A stretch of 64,000 nucleotides of DNA from Podospora comata. Lineage: Eukaryota; Ascomycota; Sordariomycetes; Sordariales; Podosporaceae. The stretch covers positions 6,634,001 to 6,698,000 of the forward strand of contig CP071493.1 of NCBI GenBank assembly GCA_017354895.1. Reading direction: 5' to 3'. This document shows, piece after piece, positions 22,881-34,341 of this stretch (positions are counted from its first letter, which is position 1; every line of letters begins with the position of its first letter). Position numbers and translations under genes: made by a program. The notes under the pieces are model-generated. The model made no database searches, had not been told where the DNA came from, and saw nothing but the letters and a program-made list of their open reading frames with translations.

Positions 22881-24188
22881 GCTGCGGTCCCGTCCTGTTT
22901 TGTTGATTTCTGCCGTGTCCCGCCATCCAGCGTGTTCCATATATGTCATCCCGACTTTTTTTCAGATGGCCACCGTCCTATCTCAACACTGCGTATGGAG
23001 TACACTTACCCACCCTCGGAACCGTCCTGGTGGTCCGCTAGTAGATCCATCCAATCTCCATCAGTCTAAAATAAAAGCTCGGCGTAGCTTTTTCGAACCT
23101 GTCCCAATATCCTGTCACATTGGCACCCTCTCTTTCTTGTCTAACCTCCACACACCGCTTGCTCCTTCGTGCTCGCTGTGACGTTTATACCAACCGAGGT
23201 GCCCCCCCCCGGTCCCGTCTCTTGCGTGGCGTCATCGACACAGCAACTCCGGATTCGCTCCAAGAAGTGAGAGTTGTTGTTGGTGCCCGCCGCCCACCCT
23301 TGCGTCAGCACCAGCGTCAGAGAACCCGGGGTTGAGCGAGGTACAAGAATCCCTGAACACAGGGAGTCGTCCCTGCAGACAACCGCAGACAACCGGTGAC
23401 ACCACACAGCAAGATCGCCCTAGGGACCACTCATCACTGACGTTGCCGTTGGCTGGTCAGGTTGGTCACCTCCCTGCTTTAGGCGAGAACATATTCCCAA
23501 CGCTCGGTCCTGCTGTAAGGTGAGGTGGTCGGCCATCGGTTGAAAAGAAGGGCTCCATCTCACGGCCCGCTAAAGCTCCGACTGGACGCGCTTTGTGCCC
23601 CTAAACCCCCAGCCTCGCAGCCCCCAAAATCATCGGCCAAGCACCCCCAACAAAGAGCCACCCCCCCCCCCCTCCCCCCCTTCTCCCCCCCTTCCCCCAA
23701 GAAGGACCCAGCACCAAAGCACCCCCGATTACAAGCCGCGTGCTCGTCCTCGTGTCTTTTTTTTCCCTAGGGATCTTGCGAGGGAGAAACAAACTGACAG
23801 CAAAATACCCGGTGGCCGCAGGGAGAGAGAAATCGCATCACGTCCCTTCATCTCCCTTCCTTCTCGTTCGTTTCTTTTGCCATCTTTTTTCAGACCAGCC
23901 CGCGGGTCCGGTCGATTCTCGCTGCATGCAGCCGCACCTGGGGCTCCAGTCTGTGTCGATTCCGTCTGTTTGGCGTCCCGTGAGGAGTCGGAGCTGCGAG
24001 CTTCAGGTTTGACTTACTACATCATATCTCAACCTGGCATTTCGAAAACAAATAAAGCAGCCCTGCAAAGGAAACGCGCGAGATCCCTACTCACCTAGCC
24101 AGGGTCTGTTTCCTTTCTTTCCTCTCAACACATCAACCACGACTGCTGGGAGATATCACGCAGTGTCGAATCTTTCACAACACACACG

Positions 24189-25539
24189 ATGCCGTCGAGG
24201 TTTACCTATCAGCCCGTGTAAGTCGAGAACGCCTCCTGAATCAGAGAAGTCTACCCGCTCTCTCCCCCTTTGTTTTTCATCAGCTGCCCAAATCCCGACA
24301 AAACACGCTCTCGGGATTTTGGCGTTGTTTCTTGGTTTTTTATTCTTATTTTTTATTTGGGAAGGTTGGGGAACAACACCTTTGCTAACACGTCGGGTGG
24401 TGTCCACCCTGATTGTTTAGTCGGGAATACCATGTGGTAGTTTTAGGCGCAGGTTGGTTTGCCTTCCTCCTCTTCTCCCCCACATATCCCACGCTTGCGC
24501 AGAAATTCACGAGAGCCCTCTTCTTTGGTGGAGGAGGGAAAGAGTGACAATGCCCAGATGGGTGGCGGTTGCGAACTGCCTGAGTGGTAGTACGACTGTT
24601 GTTTGCTGACGTTGTTTTTTTTGGCTTATCTCAGGTGGTGTCGGGAAGAGTTGCTTGACTGGTGTGTATGCCCCGTTTTTGCTTGTATAACCCTGGGTTC
24701 TTTTGGTGGTCACACATAAGCCCTGAATATGCCCCCTTCCACCTACTTACCCTGGAGTGAGGATTGACTGACGAGAACAGCCCAATTTGTCCACAATGAA
24801 TGGATTGAGAGCTATGATCCGACAATCGAGGATTCATACAGGACGCAGGTGACTGTTGATGTGAGTCTCTAGCCATTCCTCTCGCAATGCATTTTACTGA
24901 CGCATGGTTTCAAGGGACGGCAAGTAGTCCTCGAGATGTAAGCACACCCACACAACGGCTGACTCTTCACGCGTCTAGACGCGTCTTGTTGCACTATACT
25001 AACCCCGTCTTCTTCCCCTCCTCCCCAGCCTCGACACTGCAGGAACAGACCAATTCGTCGCTATGCGCGACCTGTTTCTCAAATCGGGGCAAGGGTTTCT
25101 TCTAGTCTTTAGCATCGCCTCCCGCAGCTCGTTTGATGAGCTCGCGACCTTGAGAGAAGAGATTCTCCGCATCAAAGACGACGACACGGTCCCGATTGTG
25201 ATGGTGGGCAACAAGGCTGATTTAGAAGATCAGCGGGCGGTGGACAGGGCGAGGGCGTTTGGGGTTTCGAGGAGTTGGAACGCGCCATATTATGAGAGCA
25301 GTGCCAGGACGAGGAGTAAGTTTTCTTGTTATTCGTTGTGTGTGATGTGGGTTGGTGGCTGATGAGAAGATGTAGCGAATGTGGACGAGGTGTTTATCGA
25401 TATTTGTCGGCAGCTGTGCAGGAGGGAAGACATGCTGGAGGAGCAGGCGAGGGATGCCTTGGGGCAGAAGAGGAGTGATGAGGCGGCGAAGAAGAGGAGG
25501 AGGAGGAGGAGGAGGAAGGAGAAGTGTGTAATTCTTTGA
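24189..25539 (+). CDS. krev-1: RAP/RSR1-type small GTPase
   Basis: Seven exons: 24189-24217, 24421-24452, 24635-24661, 24781-24860, 24915-24937, 25029-25315 and 25376-25539, giving 213 residues. Motifs: GAGGVGKS (19-26), effector YDPTIEDSYR, DTAGTDQF with the Thr that marks RAP rather than RAS (usually Gln), NKADL and ESSARTRTNVDEVF. The tail is polybasic (eight Arg from AGG/AGA codon repeats) and ends CVIL, a CaaX box whose Leu predicts geranylgeranylation. Yeast Rsr1/Bud1 directs bud-site polarity through Cdc24/Cdc42, and Neurospora KREV-1 acts in polarity and development; a role at sites of polarised growth is inferred. Odd points: five of the first six exons are 23-80 nt, and the first two introns are about 200 bp. 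At 213 residues it is shorter than yeast Rsr1 (272). Confidence 0.93.
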
Positions 25540-28500
25540 GAGGTCGGGGTCATGGATTGGGGAAAGGACTGCGAGGGTTTTGAAACATGTGGAATGAAGC
25601 TATGCTATGATTGGGATTGGCGAGGTAGTTGGGCGGGCGGGATATTTATCTTAATTGTACTTGTGTGTTTATCATGAACGGGAATGGGGAACGATAGTCT
25701 TGGGGCCAGATGGGGAGGCGCGAGTCGTTTGAGTTTTGTAGAATCTTTGCACAGTTTTATATGCTGGGGGAGTGAGTGTGGAGTGGTTTGGCATGGAACT
25801 TCATTCATCATGAGGGGAACGCAAGCACATTTCACAAACGCAAAAGACAAATGGGGGATATATACTCGGGTTTAGCGCAAGCATAGGAGCAATGGGATTT
25901 TCTTTCTCGTTGTTGGTGTCTACTTCTTTTCCCTGAATAGCCAAACAACCACCTTTGACTAAACCATCTTGGTAGGCCAACAACTCCATTCCTAGCTATA
26001 ACACCACCAGCCCATACCTTGATCAACAACCAGCCGATGTCGGCCAACGCATCGGACTCCCAAATATCACAATCACCTACACTTACATATATCACATTGC
26101 AGAACATCACCAGAGCTCTTTTCTCAGCCGCGGAACTTTCCGTCTGAGAACTGCAGCCAGAATAGGGGTGGTGCAGGCCATCTCGTACAATTTGACAGGT
26201 CAGACGCATCTGATCAGACACTGCGCATCCAATTCTTTTGCAGGTCAGTACCCTAGGCTAGGTATCTGCCAACTCCCGCGCTTACTGCGTGTAGAAGTAA
26301 GCGGCGCGGTACGGCGCGCACCCCGTGCTCGCTTGTCGGGGGCGGTAGTGAGGTGGCACAGCGATGTATTCCAGCTCATGTGAAGGAGCCGTGGGGGTGG
26401 TGGACTGAGGATGAAATATTGAGATGTCTCGGGTAACCAGAATAAACACGGCAGTAAAAGGGGCTATCTCGGTGCAAGGGAAGAAATAGGGGTTTGCATT
26501 CTTGGTACTGTGTAACCACATATCGCCAACATCCAAAAGACAAAAGGTCTCATGAGTATCTGCTGGTGGATGGGTTCCGACATATTTCCCATCAACTGCA
26601 AACCTGAATGTGAGCAACTCTGCAGTCAGTGGATATGACCTCAATGCACTCTCCCGCAACAGCGCAACATGTTTCAGAGGGCACGGTTGCCCAGTTGTGG
26701 TTTCTTTGAAGTCTCGCAAAATGGAAAAGGGGGAATACCAGTCAGACTGTGTGACGGCATGAACCTCTGTCTTGGGCCATGCGTCGCGACGTCACTTGAA
26801 ACGCGGATGAGAGGCGGATGTTGTGCGAGGAAACCTGACTGGTTGGTTCGTCACAAGGAACGGAAACACCTCGAGATGTTTGACAGGACGGGCAGTCGTC
26901 ATGGTACGAAGAAGAGGGATACCAATGGTATGGGTGTGGGTTGTGGTTGATCGCTCTCGAAGCACAGGAAAGGGCGGCAACATGGCACAACGCAAGTTTA
27001 AGCTCGAGATGCGATTTGCTCTTTGTCCTTGCAAGACCTTGAATACTGCCACCAATCAGCAATGGATCCAACAGACTTTGAGAAAATGTGCAACGAAAAG
27101 CCCGGGGCGGAATCCGATCAGCAAATCGGAGGCCGTGTGTTGGTCCGAATTCCCCGTCGTCTGATGTTGGATGTGACTGTAGGTACCGGATAGATATAGT
27201 CGGCTTGCGCAAAGAAAACCTCAAAGCCTGCTTGGGCGACTTGTTGGTGCTGATGCTGCCGGGTTTGCGAAACCCAGTGATAGAGAGTCAAGCATTGAGT
27301 TAGTGACAGCGCCACGCCGGCGGTCTCGGATCCGGCCCGTTGAGAATCGTGGGAGTCTTTGCGGCCGGAATCAGGCCACGGCAGAGCCCGTCATCCGTCG
27401 GGTTGACACAAAGATGGGCAACGGCATCTGAACATGTCGCTGTTGGTAATTTCATGATAAAGTTGGGGTCGATGGCCACGGCCACAGCAACTTGATCGAC
27501 CGCTTGGACCAGAGCGTCACGTGGGTGATGGCGCTAGTGTTTAAGATTTTAGCCTGACTCCACCTCGTTATCTACGCTGGGAGTGGAGAGAAGCACCCCT
27601 GCAATGCTCACGGTGATCAGAAGAAAGACTCATGAACGTGGAGATATTGATGCTTCTTGAACTGTTTACCAATATCCATGCTGGTGCCGCACTTGAGCTC
27701 TTGTCGAAACCGCCTTCTATTGCTCGATACTGGGTGCGCCTCTACGGCACTGATCTGCAGTGCGAATGTCATGCATAAGCGTTTGCGCCGCATTCTATCG
27801 GCTGGTATTCTCAACCTTCTTTTCCATCAGCATTCTTTCCCACTCGATGGTCTACCGTAGCCAAAGTCTCTCTTCCCTCGTCCTATTTCCGCCGTCACCG
27901 TCGTATATGGCAGCTTCGTATTGTCCCGGTAAACCACACTTCTATGTAACCCTGGTCACGGACAATGCCACCCCGAGGCCTGCAGGGCTGCGGGCAACGT
28001 CAAAGCCCAGACCCTCCGCGTGTGCCTGTCCCCCTGTGTCTTGCGTGCTCCTGCCCCCGTGTCCGTCCCCTCGGAGCCATGATGCCCCTTGATCCCGTCC
28101 GATCACAGCCCACTGGGGAGCGTGTTTTTGTGTTTTCGTGTTTTCCTTCTCGAGGTTCGTTTCTGTCATCGTTGTTGCTGCTGCTCTCGTGTTCATCCAA
28201 ACTCCTGTCATTCTTTTGCATATCCCGTCACTCGTTCGCCGCCCGCGTGGCTCCGAACGGCATTGCCGCTCCTTCGAACCCTCCTTTCGCAACTATTCGC
28301 ACTCTTGTCGCCGCTTGCCACATTCACGCTCCTGTTGGTTCCCGCCGGTGATCTGGAACCCCTGCTCTGGACTGGCAAACTTCTCGGCAGATATCCAGAA
28401 GAGCTCCAGCGGATCTCTCAGATCACCGGATTCACTGATCACTAGCTGGCCATCACTGCTGCTCGCTGCACGCCTTGCACGACACCGTCTCTGCACTACG

Positions 28501-29054
28501 TTAGTCATCGCCTGGTTCTGCGAGGGACTGCAGCCAACGCTTGATTTTCTCTTGATCTTCATCTCTCAGACACCACTTCTGCTTGCTGGAGCTGGGTGCC
28601 GCCGCGAAGAGCTCTCTTGCTCTCCCGCACATCTGAAACGGCAACCCCCGTCTCGGTCGTACGTGCACGATTTCATCCTGATCCCCTCCCATTACCGAGT
28701 CTGCCCAGTACCGACGTCCCACGCCTCTTTGGTGCAGTCTCCCGAATCCCCTGAGAAGGAAGGAAAAAAAGAACACTCCAAGTTGTTGTCGTCCCCGCCG
28801 TTGCTTGTCTTTTCATCGGTTCCTCGCACTACAGCACAACGTGCGACTTGTACGACATTGCACCTGATTCGCCGGGTGGGAAGGATAGACACAACGTACG
28901 GTATACAACCGGGTCGCTCAATACCGCGCAGTGTGAGGTGACAGGGGTGTGTTCGTGGAGACGTCGAAACACAAAGGTACGTGATATCTCATCCCGTCAC
29001 AGTTACCCCCAGGGGTTCGTCGCTGGCTTGGCTTGGCTTCGCGGTAGGTAGTAA

Positions 29055-29094
<40 letters not shown>

Positions 29095-29769
29095 ACACAC
29101 ACACACGCAAACCTTTGCTCGGGCCAACCTGAACAGGCAAATCTGGCAAATGCGTTGAATACTATCGATCTGTTGTTACACTAACCCGCCCCCGAACACC
29201 CTCGTTTTCTTTCTTTCCTTCTGTCTGTCCCGTTCTGCCCGCCAGGCCACCACGGCTAACCTCTGATTACCTGGCGTATAGACTGTCACGTCGTTTTATT
29301 TGGCTTCGCGAGATCGAAGGCCACTGGTTTGTTGAAGATTAATTCTCTCGTTTTCCTGTTTGTTGGGCCTGGTTCGTGTGACGGCGCACGCTGGGTTCGG
29401 TCCAATCTTTTTTTTCCATTCTCCTACGCTGGCATAGATTACGCTCGTTTGTCGCGGCTACACACGCGTCCGGTTCCACGACTCTGGGATTTGGCACTGG
29501 GGCACCCGACGTTTGCGATACCAGGTGTTTATGAGGTCCGAAGGTTGAGACAGACACGGTTTACTATTTACCATCAGCGGCAACTCGTGCCACCCGCCCT
29601 CCAGCAAACATTGGCAAACCGTTTCTTGTCGAAACCAAATCAGCAACAGCCTATGCTCGTGGAGTCGAAAGAAGGACCGGAAGGATTCGAAAAAGCCAGG
29701 GAAAGGAGGACTCGAAGGGAACGAACAGCCGGACTGGATGAGCCGAGGTGCAAGAGGGCTCTGAGCTAA
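25540..29769. other. 4.2-kb intergenic region with long leader
   Basis: No protein gene is supported. The first 300 bases are the probable 3' UTR of the RAP gene. From about 27850 the plus strand becomes pyrimidine-rich (runs such as cctcgtcctatttccgccgtc) up to 29769, as expected for a very long leader of the next gene. A (CA)n tract sits at 29060-29107. Short open frames (for example 26742-27224 minus and 29329-29769 plus) match nothing known. Confidence 0.45.
29060..29107. repeat. (CA)n microsatellite, interrupted
   Basis: About sixteen CA repeats, a TTA interruption, then about six more. It lies in the presumed leader or promoter of the EGF-like gene. Confidence 0.95.
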
Positions 29770-32419
29770 ATGAGTACTAAAGATGGGAGAGGTATGGACC
29801 GATCACCACCAGCTGGGTCAATTGCAAGGGCGAGGGAGCGTGCCGCTGCTGGGTTACCGAGGCAGGAAAGGTCGCCGCCAAGGTCAAGGCGAGGGGCAGC
29901 TGATGAGGAACCGCAAATCTCAAGACCATCGAGACCACAAGCACCACCAGGACTACAGACGAAGGATGGGAATATCGGCGTGGCGATCTCCCGCCCGACA
30001 CAGGTTCCACAATGGCCCCTGGCAGGCGGTCCTATTATAGCTCCCTCGAGTGCCAGCGGTGAACCGTATCGACCACCGCCAGGCAAGTCGCAGCCGCCGC
30101 AACGACCTCCGCGTCCGAGCCGAGTGCCCTCGATATTGGACGGCTCCAAGGTGCAGGATCCCACGCCGGTATTCCAGTATCGCCCGCGGCCCGGAAGAGA
30201 ACCCTCGGGCCAGGAGTTGCTACCCGTGCCAGAAACGCCGTCCTCGGTGTCCCGAGCATCAACACAATCTTCAATAGCGTCAATACCTGACTTCCCCATC
30301 CCCGCCCAGATTCCACCAGGACCACCGAGACGAAGCGTCAACCTCGGACCGCCGCCCTCTGCGCGACGTGGTGTTTCGTCTTTCTACTCCAATGTATCAT
30401 ATGTTTCACCTATTCCCGAAGAGAGCCCTCGCTCTCGATCACATACATCTTTTGCCTCGAGCGCTGCGATACCTGACGGCTGGGACACACCATCACCCGG
30501 ACCCAGTCCTCAGTACCCGGAAGCCTTTTACGACGACACTATCCTGGAGGAGGCCGGTCCTTTTGGTGATGAGGAGGAGAGTCGGTTGGTACGAAACGCT
30601 AGTGTCGGAAAACGAGCGAAGCCAACTCTCGTGGGAACCGTAGTGGCTCCTGGCCCGCAACAGGAAGATCAAAACAGGAGGCCGGAGCCAAGGCCACTGC
30701 AAGGCGGGCCATTTGACGAGGGTACAGGTTACGTGGACTATTCGAGTTCTTCCAGCACGATTCCAGCTTCAGCGAGGTTGCCTATCGGCGCGGCAGTCAC
30801 TCGGGATTCTGTGATCAATGCCTTGTCCTCGGCAAGTGCGGATGATCCGTCGACCACACCGGCACAGCGAGAAGAAAAAACACCATCTCCACAAGAAACT
30901 CTAGAACCTAGACAATACAGCCGGCTGTCGGCCATTCGAAGACCGCCACGGTTGGATATGGATGCTGTACGAAAGGCCGAGGCGAGGGGGAGCTTGACGA
31001 GTTTGCCAGAATTGATCAGACGGGCGACGAAACTAGCTGCGAGTTTGGAAAAGGGCAAGAGACCGGCGAGTCGGTTCGATGACCTGGACTATTCGGGTTC
31101 GGAGGGATATGGAGGTGAGGGCACATCTTGGCTCGATATATAAAGAACAGAAGCTAACACGCCATGAAGTTCGCAATGAGAAGCATCAATCCGGGCTCTC
31201 GGACATGCTCGCAGCCTTCCCACCACCCGCCCAACCAGGAGCAAGCAGCAGCCGTCGCAGTATCCGCAACAGCATACGAGACCATGTTCAGTCATGGCCA
31301 TTGCCGATGAACACACGCTCCAACAACACATCTCGGGAAGCCAACGGCCCTGACAGCGACCCTGACAATCCGGACAAGAAGCAGAACCGCCGGTGCTGTG
31401 GGCTCCCTCTTTGGGGGTTTATCGTGGTAATGATTGTCATTCTGGTCATCATGGCCGCCGCTATCATTATCCCGATCGAGTTCTTCGTCATCCGCAGGCA
31501 AAACAACGGCAACGACGCCCAAGCCTCGATACAACAATGTCAAGAGCAGTTGACATGCGCCAACGGGGGCACCAACGTCGTCAACGACGGAATTTGCTCC
31601 TGCATCTGCACCGGCGGCTTCACCGGCTTCGACTGCACCACCGCCCCATCACCAGGCTGCACCACCTTTACTCTCTCCAGCCCGGAGAACATGTCCAATG
31701 TTACCGTAGGGGACGCCATCCCACGACTTATCCAGCAAGCCCAGAGTAATTTTTCCATTCCGTTAGATGGGGAGCAGGTCATCGCCAAGCTGAACTCGGC
31801 CAACATGTCCTGCACGGCGACCAACGCCCTGGTGACCTTTGACGGCAGTGCCGTCCGCCAAAGCAGTGCGGCTGCTCTGGCGCAGGTTAATGATGTCAAT
31901 GTCAACGCGGTGGTGATCGATGGGGTGTTTTGGACTACGATTACAATTCTCGCAGGGCAGTTCACCACCATCACGATTGATGCTCAGAATCCCTTGGGGA
32001 CTCCCACCGGTGCCGTCCGGCAGGGGGGATCTACGGTGTTATCAACGGGGACGGGAACGTCAATAAGACCAACACTGACAGTCACACCAACTGTCACCCG
32101 GACGGTTACCACGACGGTCCCGCTGAGTTCAGGGCAGACAACGGTGCCTACGCCGACGCCGACGCCGGGGTTCAAGGTCACGGAGGATGTGCTGGATTTT
32201 GCGAGGGTGGTGGTGCTGTTTGTGCTGCAGGAGGAGAGCTTGAGGGGGGCGGAGGGGGTGCAGGTTGCGCTGCAGAATTTGTTTAGCAGGACTAGCCCGG
32301 TTGTGAGCGTGGAGGAGGCGAGGAACGTGACTGTTGGAGGGGGGTGGAGTGTGGATTTGGTGGATTGGAGGGTTGATCTTGGGAAAGGGGTGGTAGGGGG
32401 GACGCATGAGGATGGATAA
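29770..32419 (+). CDS. Single-span membrane glycoprotein with EGF-like motif
   Basis: Two exons, 29770-31114 and 31170-32419, give 864 residues; the 55-bp intron has donor GTGAGG, branch AGCTAAC and acceptor AAG. Residues 1-525 are hydrophilic and Pro/Arg/Ser-rich (many PPR and RPP motifs) with no fold I know, ending in a basic CC-containing stretch (NRRCCGLPLW). One membrane span follows at about 529-555 (FIVVMIVILVIMAAAIIIPI). Next is an EGF-like module with Cys572, 578, 591, 593, 595 and 604 (TCANGGTN, GGFTGFDC). The following domain has N-glycosylation sites (NMSNVT, NFS, NMS) and two further Cys, then a Thr-rich linker and a C-terminal domain. Orientation with the long N-terminus in the cytosol is inferred from the basic residues before the span and the glycosylation sites after it. 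The function is unknown; a cell-surface sensor or adhesin is possible. Confidence 0.88.
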
Positions 32420-34341
32420 GGGTGCGGGGTGGGGAATATTTTGGTTTCTATACCATAATGCCGGGAGCGATCTTTTTTTTTTACTATTTGGGTGTTCAAG
32501 TTCAAAGGGGGAGGTGGCAGGGAATCAAGGCTAGGACCTTTATGTGAGGAGCGTGGTTACTTGATCGAGAGGAGTATCAGGGAGTTTGGGGAGAGGCGAG
32601 AAGACTGAAAAGCTGTTGTGCAATACCAACCAACCAACCCTGGAGAGAAAGCTTTTCACCGCGAGCTTTTTTTCATAATCCTGCCGTTCTTTATCTCGGT
32701 GGCGGGGGGCGTCTTGGAGATATGGAGTGGGAGTTGCGAGAAGTTTTGGGGAGCAAGAGAAGAAATCTGCAGATATGTTTGATACCAGACCGTTGGGGAT
32801 ATTTACGCCTTGAATTAATGTTGATTTATACAGAATTGCTTGATTGCCGTCTACATTGCCACCTCTCCCTTTTGCTCTTTTGTTATCAAGTTGCCATTGA
32901 AAGGCAAGCTGGGACGATGATAAGACACCCAATCAGGAAGCTCTCCCCGTCCCGATTAGGATATAGATGATGTAGCCGAGTTGGAGCGATGTGCCAAGAC
33001 TATGTAGGATGCAAGCGAGCAGAAGGATATCAGATGGTTTAACCGTGGGAACTGAGGGGATTTACAGTATGTGGCCTTTTCTACAGAATACTGTCGTGTA
33101 CAGTTGGGATTGGTTCTGCTTGAGGAAACTCAGTATCACGGAAAATCGGGATTGTTGACGGGCAGTCGCGATTCAAACAGACCCCGACGATGAGGTTGAG
33201 AGTGGAGAGGAGATGGACCCCTGTGGAGAAGATGGTTTCTGGGGTGTCGCCTTATTCTTCGTTGGAGCGGGGTGAGGAGGATGGTTCTGGAGCTTGCGGA
33301 TGAGGCTGTCAGAGAGACCGAAGCTGAGGACAAGAAGGAATTCAGAAGAGTGAGTATGAGTACAAGAGGTTGATGATATACATGGCCGCTAAGACGGACC
33401 TGCTTCCGTCCTGCCTGTGGTTATTGACTGCGTACAGGAAGGATTGGTATGTATGGTGTATTGATGGCGTAACCGGGCTGGCCCTGGGGGGGGGGCTGGT
33501 TGCGTAAGGTCCGGTCGGTCTGTCGGTCGGGGGTTTACATTAGGTGCGGGGTGTTTCGGGGTCTTGGACGGGGTTTTGCTGAATTGGGATTTGCTTGGAA
33601 GAATACCCAGAGGCAGATGAGATGCGAAGAAAAAGTGGCGAGAGGATCGCATGAATTCGGCAGGAAAAGAAATCCAGAAAGTGTGGTTATCATGTGACGC
33701 AGACGATGAAACTGCTCAAACAATCGACAAGACGCACGTTCGAAAATGATCGAAACAGGAAATGTGTGGAGAAAATCGAGCATGCCTGAGGCGCCTAATT
33801 ATTACGTCTTTTGGCGCCGAGCACCTCCGCTCTCTTTCCCTTCTTGGCCTGGGAGGGGCCATCATTTGGCTGACGCCACCCAGACAATGTTTGGCTCCGG
33901 CGGGCCCGGGTCTCTAACGATAGCATTCCATTATTAACAGTTCAGGGTCGCCAGCAGGCCAGTGGCCACTACGCAACACACACCTCATGCCCACCACCTC
34001 ACCTCCCTCCCTCCCTCCAACAACACAACCCATTTCACCATAACACAAAGTCGACTGGCTCGCATCCTCCCATCGATACCTAACCAAACTAACCGACAAA
34101 TCACCATCGTTTTTATCCGCGCTTTCTCTTTCTGCTGTTTCTTCCTCCAACCTGAGAACTCACCAGAACTCACCAGAACTCACCAGAACTCACCAGAACT
34201 CACCACACAACCCACCGCGACAAGTGCCTGTCGACTTCCCGCCGCTGGACGATTAGCGATAACCCTCACTAGCTTGACTTGCAATCGACACGCGGCCCCT
34301 ACACACAACAACACCAACAATACACTGTTCCGTCGGCAATC
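32420..34341. other. 1.9-kb intergenic region
   Basis: No gene recognised. It contains the 3' flank of the EGF-like gene and, from about 33960, a CA-rich leader (acacctcatgcccaccacctcacctccc) of the next gene with a 10-bp tandem repeat. Confidence 0.55.
34155..34205 (+). repeat. 10-bp tandem repeat in the leader
   Basis: The unit CACCAGAACT occurs four times exactly (34161-34200), with partial copies on both sides. It lies about 140 bp before the ATG, in the presumed 5' UTR. Confidence 0.92.

Larger units (their letters stand above)
20463..24188. other. 3.7-kb intergenic region between cms1 and the RAP gene
   Basis: Divergent arrangement, so both promoters lie here. No coding region is recognised; the longest plus frame (22094-22873) starts from a non-convincing context and ends in simple Lys/Glu sequence made by an A-rich tract. 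Features seen are an A-rich tract at 22758-22798, a 23-bp tandem duplication at 22835-22880 and a C-rich run near 23660-23700. About 23720-24188 is CT-rich and is probably the leader of the RAP gene. Confidence 0.45.

Noticed and set aside
29329-29769. Open frame just before the EGF-like gene
   Set aside because: Stops one codon region before the real ATG, has no ATG-context or homology support and is best read as leader sequence.
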